Assembly (NCBI GenBank): GCA_964493955.1
Contig: CAZBPZ010000055.1
Coordinates: 1-10,965 of the forward strand
Reading direction: 5' to 3'
DNA from: CAZBPZ01 sp964493955
Lineage (GTDB): Bacteria; Chloroflexota; Dehalococcoidia; Dehalococcoidales; Fen-1064
Length of the DNA: 10,965 nt
Position numbers and translations under genes: made by a program. Below the pieces are notes generated by a model. It was not told where the DNA came from and made no database searches. It saw only the letters and a list, made by a program, of their open reading frames with translations. Below, in pieces: positions 5,942-10,965 of this stretch (the stretch's first letter is position 1; each line of letters opens with the position of its first letter).

Positions 5942-6739
5942 ATGCCCCACGCCATCGGCATCGACATCGGCAGCCTGAACACCAAGGCCGTTCTCCTCGG
6001 GCCGGGAGGCATCCTCGCCAGCGCGGTGCTACCCACCGGCGACGAGACCGAGGCCACGGCGCGGCAGGCACTCGAGCGGCTGGCAGAAGAAACGGGTTTT
6101 AGACCAGGCGAGGACGCCTGCATCGTGGCAACCGGCATCGGCGGCCGGGCCATCACCTTCGCCCGGCAGTCCAAGGCCATCACCACCTGCCTGGCCCGCG
6201 GTACCGCCTTCCTCTTCCCCTCGGCCCGGATGGTGGTGGACATCGGGGCCGAGAGCTGCACCGTCGTCAAGCTCAATTCCAGGGGACGCGTTGTCGATTG
6301 GGCCGGCCACGACAAGTGTGCCGCCGGTACCGGCATCTTCCTGCAGCAGATGGCCCGGCTCCTGCAGATACCCATCACCGGGCTTTCCGCCCTGTCGCTG
6401 GCGGCTACCGGCCGGGCCGACATCACCAGTACCTGTGCCGTTTTCGCCGAGTCCGACGTCATCTCACACGTCCACCGTGACCCACCCACCCCCCGGGAAG
6501 ACATCGCCGCCGGGATTTACCACTCGGTCGTCAGCCGTATCGCGGCGCTGTGCAAGCGCATCGGCATCGAAAAGGACGTGGCCGCCGCCGGGGGCGTGGC
6601 CCAGAGCCAGGGCCTGGTGAAAATGCTCTCCGAGGAGCTCGGTTGTACGGTGCTGGTGCCACCCCAGCCACCGGTGGTGGCGGCGCTGGGGGCGGCCGTC
6701 CTGGCCCGGGAACACCTTGAAAGGGGGGCAGGGCGGTGA
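5942..6739 (+). CDS. BadF/BcrA/BcrD-type ATPase (activator-like, BcrD-sized)
   Basis: 265-residue ASKHA-fold ATPase that couples ATP hydrolysis to electron transfer from ferredoxin onto its Fe-S partner subunits. Phosphate-1 motif IGIDIGSLNTK is at 5-15. KCAAGTG contains Cys126 and TSTCAVFAESD contains Cys165, the two cysteines that bridge one [4Fe-4S] cluster between two subunits. AAGGVAQS and the C-terminal ALGAA follow. The phosphate-2 segment reads VDIGAES (99-105) rather than the DMGGQD of the neighbouring ATPase. Length matches HgdC-type activators (about 260) and BcrD (about 280). AGGAGAG lies upstream in the 15-nt gap. Its stop overlaps the GTG of the next gene. With the second, different ATPase it probably forms a heterodimer as in benzoyl-CoA reductase; this pairing is inferred. 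Confidence 0.93.
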   Translation: MPHAIGIDIGSLNTKAVLLGPGGILASAVLPTGDETEATARQALERLAEETGFRPGEDACIVATGIGGRAITFARQSKAITTCLARGTAFLFPSARMVVDIGAESCTVVKLNSRGRVVDWAGHDKCAAGTGIFLQQMARLLQIPITGLSALSLAATGRADITSTCAVFAESDVISHVHRDPPTPREDIAAGIYHSVVSRIAALCKRIGIEKDVAAAGGVAQSQGLVKMLSEELGCTVLVPPQPPVVAALGAAVLAREHLERGAGR

Positions 6740-7803
6740 TATTCGCCGGGATAGACATCGGCTCGCGGGCGGCCAAGGCCGTCATCATGAGGGACGGCTC
6801 CATCCTGGCGACGCACATCATGGACACCGGCCCGGAGAGTGTGCGCACCTCGCTTGCCCTGCTCGAGGCCGTACTGGCGGGCACCGGCCTGGCGCCGGAC
6901 GATATTGACTACACGGTGGCCACCGGCTACGGGCGGGTGCTGGTTCCCTTCGCCCAAGAGAACATCTCCGAGATAAGCTGCCATGCCCGCGGCATCACCT
7001 GGTACTTCCCCTCGGTGCGCACCATCCTGGACATGGGTGGCCAGGACTGCAAGGCCATCCGCTGCAACGGCGACGGCCTTGTCACTAACTTCGCCATGAA
7101 CGACAAGTGTGCCGGCGGCACTGGCCGCTTCCTGGAGATGATTGCCGAAGTACTGAGCGTGCCGCTCGAGGAAATCGGTGACCTTTCGCTGCAGTCAGAG
7201 CACGCTATTCCTTTCAATACCGTCTGCGCCGTCTTCGCCAAGTCAGATGCCATCAAGTACCTGCGCAGTGGTGTCACCAGGGCCGACATCCTGGCCGGTC
7301 TCCACGAGGCCATTGCCGTACGCAGCCTCAACCTGCTGAAAAGGGTGGGCATTGAGGCCGACTTCACCATTACCGGCGGCATCTCCAAGAACAGGGGCCT
7401 GGTGGCCAGGCTGGCCGAGAAGGTGGGGCTGGAGCCCCGCCTCTGCGCCGACCCGCAGCTGGTCGGCGCGCTGGGGGCCGCCCTGTTTGCCGCCGAGCGC
7501 CACCAGGGCAAGGCCCACCGCCAGGACACGCGCGTGACCTACGGCTACTCGGACGGCAGCGGCCAGTACTTCATCACGATAGATAACACCCTCTGCGACG
7601 GTTGTGCCGCCTGCGTTTCCGCCTGTCCGGGGGGTGTCTTTGAGATGCAACCGGACACCTCGGGCGAGACGAAGGCGGTGGTAAAGGAAGACCTGCGGCG
7701 GCAGCTGGCCCTGGTCTGCCCGGGGTTTGAAGCCTGCCAGGCGCAGCATCGCGAGAACTGCCACTCGGCCTGTCCGCACGATGCCATCAGCCATAGCTGG
7801 TAG
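6736..7803 (+). CDS. BadF/BcrA-type ATPase fused to a C-terminal 2[4Fe-4S] ferredoxin domain
   Basis: 355-residue two-domain protein. Residues 1-255 are an activator-type ATPase: FAGIDIGSRAAK (3-14), ATGYGR (62-67), SCHARG (81-86), DMGGQD (99-104), KCAGGTGRF with Cys125, VCAVFAKSD with Cys164, TGGISKN (213-219) and VGALGAALFAAE (243-254). Residues about 278-355 are a ferredoxin domain. Its first cluster motif is complete (Cys287, 290, 293, 297; CDGCAACVSACP). The second set is Cys328, 334, 342 and 346, with unusual C-x5-C-x7-C-x3-CP spacing. The domain could receive electrons and pass them to the bridging cluster. Start is GTG 6736, overlapping the previous stop (GTGA), so translation is probably coupled. 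Cytosolic. Family assignment is firm; the electron-inlet role is inferred. Confidence 0.93.
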   Translation: MIFAGIDIGSRAAKAVIMRDGSILATHIMDTGPESVRTSLALLEAVLAGTGLAPDDIDYTVATGYGRVLVPFAQENISEISCHARGITWYFPSVRTILDMGGQDCKAIRCNGDGLVTNFAMNDKCAGGTGRFLEMIAEVLSVPLEEIGDLSLQSEHAIPFNTVCAVFAKSDAIKYLRSGVTRADILAGLHEAIAVRSLNLLKRVGIEADFTITGGISKNRGLVARLAEKVGLEPRLCADPQLVGALGAALFAAERHQGKAHRQDTRVTYGYSDGSGQYFITIDNTLCDGCAACVSACPGGVFEMQPDTSGETKAVVKEDLRRQLALVCPGFEACQAQHRENCHSACPHDAISHSW

Positions 7804-7830
7804 ACTATCCCCAAGAAGCGGCCGGCCGGC

Positions 7831-7853
7831 TATACTGGTTGGTAAGCCACCAG
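7831..7853 (+). promoter_or_regulatory. possible -10 box and Shine-Dalgarno hairpin before the ACP gene
   Basis: TATACT (7831-7836) matches the -10 of the hydrolase promoter, but the -35 region is poor. CTGGTTGG (7835-7842) pairs with CCACCAG (7847-7853) with one bulged T. The right arm overlaps the AGGAGG ribosome site (7852-7857), so read-through transcripts could have partly masked initiation. Confidence 0.3.
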
Positions 7854-7863
7854 GAGGACCACC

Positions 7864-8097
7864 GTGACGACATTTGAGACCGTGAGAAGAATCATCGCCC
7901 GGGTCACCCGCAGCAGCGAGGCAGACATCACTCCGGAGCTGGCCCTCAAGGATATCAAGGCCGACTCACTCCACTGGCTGCAGATTGTCGTCGGCGTGGA
8001 AGAGGCCCTGGACATAGAAATTGACTTCGACCGCATGCGGGAAATGACAACGGTGGGTGACTTCGTGTCCTACGTGGACGGTTGCCGCAAGCAATGA
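7864..8097 (+). CDS. acyl carrier protein
   Basis: 77-residue acidic acyl carrier protein. Ser35 in ADSLHWLQ is the expected 4'-phosphopantetheine site (DSL motif), followed by the family's helix EEALDIEIDFD. Length is standard for ACP (75-85). GTG start at 7864 with a strong AGGAGG six bases upstream. It lies 60 nt after the ferredoxin-ATPase gene and may be cotranscribed. It is separate from any fatty-acid synthesis cluster; no phosphopantetheinyl transferase, ketosynthase or acyl-ACP synthetase gene is visible. An ACP here could carry the substrate or product of the reductase/dehydratase, but that is inference. Replacement of the common D/E after DSL by HW is a mild divergence from housekeeping AcpP, suggesting a specialised carrier. 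Confidence 0.9.
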   Translation: MTTFETVRRIIARVTRSSEADITPELALKDIKADSLHWLQIVVGVEEALDIEIDFDRMREMTTVGDFVSYVDGCRKQ

Positions 8098-8127
8098 GGC
8101 TCCCCGCGGGCGGCAGCCGTATCCCGC

Positions 8128-8156
8128 TTGCCCGCCACGGGCGAAAGTAGTAAAGT
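8128..8156 (+). promoter_or_regulatory. promoter of the 143-residue unknown gene
   Basis: TTGCCC (8128-8133), a 17-nt spacer and TAAAGT (8151-8156; the same -10 as rnpB) predict a start near 8163, about 27 nt before the ATG at 8190. Confidence 0.5.
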
Positions 8157-8189
8157 AAGGCCGCTTGCAGCGTCGACTCAGGGGTACCC

Positions 8190-8621
8190 ATGCCACTGGA
8201 AGGTAGCCGCGCCGGCCGGGCCCTGCTGGCCAAGCTCAAGACCTACATCAAGGACTACGCCGCCTCGATGGAGGCCTGGGACTTCATCAGCGAGGCCCTC
8301 CAGGGGCAGGCCCTGCAGAACTGCTTTGCCTGGCAGGCCACCGGGGAAAGCGGGGCGCCGGTAACCATGGCTATCCTGACGACCGACCGGGGCCTTTTCG
8401 AGTTTGCCTTCACGGGGGCAACCCACCAGTACCAGCTCACCCGCCTCAGCGACATCTGCTCGGTCCGGGAGGCACGCCACAACGACAACGGCCCAACGAT
8501 TGAACTGCGGATATGCCAGTCTGACGGGCAGCGCGACCGCACCTATTGCATCCGGGGCAAGGAGGAGACCCAGGAGCTGCGGGAGTTCCTCCACGGGCTG
8601 CGCCAGCAACTGCAGAAGTAG
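8190..8621 (+). CDS. protein of unknown function, possible PH-like fold
   Basis: 143-residue soluble protein with no signal peptide or membrane segment; I do not recognise a family. The N-terminal 1-42 is probably helical. Residues about 45-121 alternate hydrophobic and polar residues, as in beta-strands (VTMAILTTDRGLFEFAF; YQLTRLSDICSVREAR; TIELRICQ; TYCIRG). It ends in an amphipathic helix (KEETQELREFLHGLRQQLQ). A strand-rich core capped by one C-terminal helix resembles bacterial PH/GRAM-like domains, but this is a shape guess only. Three of its cysteines (45, 90, 110) are scattered and form no metal motif. It has its own promoter and a modest AGGGG ribosome site. It lies between the ACP and the carboxylesterase, and both neighbours also have separate start signals, so a functional link is unproven. 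Confidence 0.8.
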   Translation: MPLEGSRAGRALLAKLKTYIKDYAASMEAWDFISEALQGQALQNCFAWQATGESGAPVTMAILTTDRGLFEFAFTGATHQYQLTRLSDICSVREARHNDNGPTIELRICQSDGQRDRTYCIRGKEETQELREFLHGLRQQLQK

Positions 8622-8667
8622 GTACGGGCACCTCCTGACCGTGGGTCCCGGCCCGGTCGACAGTGGT

Positions 8668-8696
8668 TTGACACGAGCCCGGCCGGGCAATAGAAT
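8668..8696 (+). promoter_or_regulatory. strong sigma70-type promoter of the carboxylesterase
   Basis: TTGACA (8668-8673), a 17-nt spacer and TAGAAT (8691-8696) is the best promoter in the window. It predicts a start near 8703, with GGGAGAG as ribosome site before ATG 8733. The spacer contains the self-complementary CCCGGCCGGG. Confidence 0.8.
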
Positions 8697-8732
8697 GTGC
8701 CCGGACAGTAACCGCCATACGGGAGAGACAGC

Positions 8733-10289
8733 ATGAGCGAAGACACCCCCGGGGAAGCCATTGTCAGCACCAGCGCCGGCAAGGTCAAGGGCACTTTCAG
8801 GAAAGGCTGCTACATCTTTTGCGGTATTCCCTACGCCGCCCCGCCCACCGGGCCACGAAGGTGGCTGCCGCCCACCCCACCACCACCCTGGGACGGGGTA
8901 AGGCCGGCCCACCGCTTCGCCGCCATTGCCCCGCAGAACCGGATGGAGAACGAGGTCATCGCCCCGCGGGAGCCGGAGGTACAGGACGAAGACTGCCTCT
9001 ACCTGAATGTCTGGACACCGGGGCTGGATGATGCCCGCCGGCCGGTACTCTTCTGGATACACGGCGGCGGCTTCACCACCGGCTCGGGCTCGATGCCGGC
9101 CTACAACGGCCGCCCCCTGGCCACCCGGGGAGACGTGGTGGTGGTCACCATCAATTACCGCCTTGGCCTGCTCGGATTCCTCAACCTGGCGGAGGTCACC
9201 GGCGGCAAAATCCCGGCCACCGGCAACGAGGGCCTGCTGGACCAGGTGCTGGCCCTGCAGTGGGTGCAGGAGAACATTGCCGCCTTCGGCGGCGACCCGG
9301 ACAACATCACCATCTTCGGCGAATCGGCCGGCGGCATGAGCGTGGCCAGCCTGATGGCGCTGCCCGCCGCCAGGGGCCTGTTCCACAAGGCCATCCCCCA
9401 GAGCGGGGCCGCCCACACCGTCAACAGCCTGGAGCGGGCCGTGAAGGTGGCCCGCCTGGCACTGGATATCCTCGGGGTGAAGGCAACCGACGTGGACGTA
9501 CTGCGCTCAATGAACGTCCGCCAGCTCCTGGATGCCCAGCGGGAGCTGGCGGTGCGGGCCGCCGAGCGTGACTCGGGGATAGGGGTGGGAATGGCACTGC
9601 AACCGGTGGTGGATGGTAACGTCCTGCCCCGGGTGCCGATTGAGTCCATCCGCCAGGGCTCGGCCGACGGCATCCCGGTACTGGTGGGCACCACCCTGGA
9701 CGAATGGAAGCTGCTGGCAATCGGTGACCCCGGCCTCAAAGACATGACCGAAGAACGGCTCACCCGCCGGCTGCAGCGGCTGGTGCCGGCCGAGGCGGTG
9801 CCGAACCTCATCGAAGGGTACCGCCGGGCCCGCCAGGCCCGCGGCCTGCCCACCACCCCCGCCGAAATCTTCCACGCCATCCAGACCGACCGCACCTTCC
9901 GCATTCCGGCCATCCGGCTGGCGGAGAGCCACTGCCAGCGAGAGCAGCCGGCCTACATGTACCTCTTCACCTGGCCCTCCCCCATCCTCAATGGCCGGCT
10001 GGGGGCCTGCCACGCCCTGGAGCTCGGCTTTGTCTTTGGCGTGCTGGAGCCAAACTTCCACGGCTCCGGCCCGGAGGCAGAGGCCCTGCGCGACAGGATG
10101 ATGGACGCCTGGCTGGCCTTTGCCCGCAGTAGCGACCCTTCAACCCCCGGCCTGGGGAAGTGGCCCCGGTACTGCCAGGACCGGGCCACCATGCTCCTGG
10201 GACGGGAGTGCCAGGTGGTTGAGGACCCCATGCCCGAGGAGCGCCGCCTCTGGGCGGGGCTGCCGGAGATAGTGCAGGGCTCAATCTAG
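8733..10289 (+). CDS. type B carboxylesterase (para-nitrobenzyl esterase-like)
   Basis: 518-residue serine esterase of the carboxylesterase/cholinesterase family; hydrolyses carboxylic esters. Family landmarks in order: FCGIPYAAPPTGPRRW (29-44), EDCLYLNVWTP (86-96), the oxyanion loop HGGGF (110-114), nucleophile Ser198 in FGESAGG, the acid Glu324 in GTTLDEW, and catalytic His427 in GACHALELGFVFG. Length is typical (about 490-550). No signal peptide is visible, so it is probably cytosolic. It has its own strong promoter and a GGGAGAG ribosome site, so it is an independent unit rather than part of the reductase operon. The substrate is unknown; release of an aromatic or alkyl acid for CoA activation would fit the neighbourhood but is inference. 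Minus-strand frames across it are antisense shadows. Confidence 0.95.
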   Translation: MSEDTPGEAIVSTSAGKVKGTFRKGCYIFCGIPYAAPPTGPRRWLPPTPPPPWDGVRPAHRFAAIAPQNRMENEVIAPREPEVQDEDCLYLNVWTPGLDDARRPVLFWIHGGGFTTGSGSMPAYNGRPLATRGDVVVVTINYRLGLLGFLNLAEVTGGKIPATGNEGLLDQVLALQWVQENIAAFGGDPDNITIFGESAGGMSVASLMALPAARGLFHKAIPQSGAAHTVNSLERAVKVARLALDILGVKATDVDVLRSMNVRQLLDAQRELAVRAAERDSGIGVGMALQPVVDGNVLPRVPIESIRQGSADGIPVLVGTTLDEWKLLAIGDPGLKDMTEERLTRRLQRLVPAEAVPNLIEGYRRARQARGLPTTPAEIFHAIQTDRTFRIPAIRLAESHCQREQPAYMYLFTWPSPILNGRLGACHALELGFVFGVLEPNFHGSGPEAEALRDRMMDAWLAFARSSDPSTPGLGKWPRYCQDRATMLLGRECQVVEDPMPEERRLWAGLPEIVQGSI

Positions 10290-10650
10290 AGCCGCTGGCA
10301 CACCCGGAAGGTCGCCCCGCGCCGGTACGGGGCAGACTCCGGCTGCAAACACAACCGGCCGGGCCGGGCCGCCGGGGTGGGCCATCTTTTCCCTGCGGCC
10401 CGTTGCAGCAGGGAGCCGCCGCAGCACCGCCAAGAAGCAGGCAGCCGCCGCAAAGGCAAAGCAGCAACACACCGAAGACACCGCGCCGCCCACCGAGAAG
10501 CAGACCGTGGCCGAATGAGGGAGATCGTCCCGGGCGCTCCGGCTTGCGGCGTCTTGTCCTGCACGCAATAAGTAACTGCGATCGCGCATTGAACATGCGT
10601 ATTCGAGGAGCGCGAGCCAGACGACCCGCGAGCGCGAACGAGCGGGATTC
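10290..10650. other. intergenic region without a convincing gene
   Basis: This 361-bp stretch holds a GCCCCG/CGGGGC hairpin (10314-10319 with 10328-10333, flanked by GTC/GAC) and a 7-bp inverted repeat TCCCTGC/GCAGGGA (10390-10396 with 10408-10414). It also holds a start-less lysine/alanine-rich frame ending at 10518, and the switch to GATC-containing sequence from 10523. The first hairpin may help end esterase transcription but lacks a U-tract. No tRNA or ORF with a start and ribosome site is seen. Confidence 0.6.
10384..10518 (+). pseudogene. possible gene-end remnant, Lys/Ala/Gln-rich tail without a start
   Basis: The frame open from 10273 to a TGA at 10516-10518 ends with a hydrophilic tail (RRSTAKKQAAAAKAKQQ, then TEDTAPPTEKQTVAE). 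That composition is seen in disordered C-terminal tails such as those of histone-like proteins. No ATG, GTG or TTG precedes it in frame, so it cannot be an intact gene. It may be a decayed gene end or chance. Confidence 0.25.
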
Positions 10651-10965
10651 TTACCGATGGAAATCCTCAGTGCTCTCGCTCGCTTGCTCTCGCGGCTTGT
10701 CGCGGTTAGGTTCTACCGGCTCTACGTGAACGATCACTTCCGTCACGCCACCGAGGCGCAGCACGTCGTGCTTGACCTTCGCGGCGATTTCGTGTCCTTC
10801 GCGAACGGTGATCGACGGGTCAACCTGGATGTGAACGTCCATCGCGATCGTCCCGCCAAGCTGTCTGGCGCGAAACGCGTGGTAGCCCTCCACGCCGCGA
10901 GTGCGGCGGACGACATCCTCGATGGCAGCAAGCATCGTCTCCCCCGGAGCCATGTCCGTAAGCTC
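10651..10965 (-). CDS. cation diffusion facilitator transporter, C-terminal dimerisation domain (partial)
   Basis: The minus-strand frame enters from beyond the right edge and ends with TAA at 10651-10653, so only about the last 104 residues are present; the six-helix membrane part lies outside. The visible segment matches the cytoplasmic ZT-dimer domain of CDF metal exporters: IEDVVRRTRGVEGYHAFRAR, then MDVHIQVDPSITVREGHEIA, then VTEVIVHVEPVE. His residues in YHAF, VHIQV, REGHEI and VHVEP sit where this domain binds Zn or related divalent metals. The true start is off the window; the internal ATG at 10953 is not the start. Base composition and GATC content differ from everything to the left. 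Confidence 0.88.
   Translation of the reverse strand, partial: ELTDMAPGETMLAAIEDVVRRTRGVEGYHAFRARQLGGTIAMDVHIQVDPSITVREGHEIAAKVKHDVLRLGGVTEVIVHVEPVEPNRDKPREQASESTEDFHR

Noticed and set aside
9155..9913. 252-codon minus-strand open frame inside the esterase gene
   Set aside because: Ser/Arg-rich antisense shadow of a clear carboxylesterase in GC-rich DNA.
10311..10337. Rho-independent terminator after the esterase
   Set aside because: The GC hairpin is present but is not followed by a T-tract, so it is only a possible stop signal.

Overview
The window is GC-rich bacterial DNA with a type A RNase P RNA gene, sigma70-like promoters and strong Shine-Dalgarno sites. The gene set (a four-gene ATP-dependent benzoyl-CoA reductase / 2-hydroxyacyl-CoA dehydratase type cluster, oxygen-sensitive Fe-S motifs, DegV protein, stand-alone acyl carrier protein) points to a strict anaerobe. 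An anaerobic Chloroflexota (Dehalococcoidia-like) or a related sediment lineage would fit, but taxonomy cannot be fixed from the sequence alone.

Layout. 16-1473 is on the minus strand: a serine alpha/beta hydrolase (1473 to 496) followed by rnpB (391 to 16) with its own promoter. 1474-1597 is a divergent promoter region. From 1598 to 10289 every gene is on the plus strand: SDR oxidoreductase, DegV-family protein, two HGD-D family Fe-S subunits, two BadF/BcrA-type ATPases (the second fused to a 2[4Fe-4S] ferredoxin domain), an acyl carrier protein, a 143-residue unknown protein, and a type B carboxylesterase. 10290-10650 has no convincing gene. The right edge holds the C-terminal part of a minus-strand cation diffusion facilitator.

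Central system. Two different catalytic-type subunits (389 and 420 aa) plus two different ATPases (265 and 355 aa), tightly coupled at 3424-7803, match the composition of class I benzoyl-CoA reductase (BcrC, BcrB, BcrD, BcrA) better than a dehydratase with one homodimeric activator. The ferredoxin domain in cis on one ATPase suggests a built-in electron inlet. The adjacent ACP, SDR and DegV genes hint at an acyl-thioester substrate, but its identity is not visible.

Oddities. The junction between the two Fe-S subunit genes carries a 74-bp near-perfect tandem duplication that creates a 25-codon mini-ORF with ATGA overlaps on both sides. A hairpin followed by TTGAC occurs three times and supplies two promoter -35 boxes. 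The tetramer GATC is absent from the first 10,522 bases and then occurs five times in the last 443, so the right end may have a different origin or be an assembly chimera.
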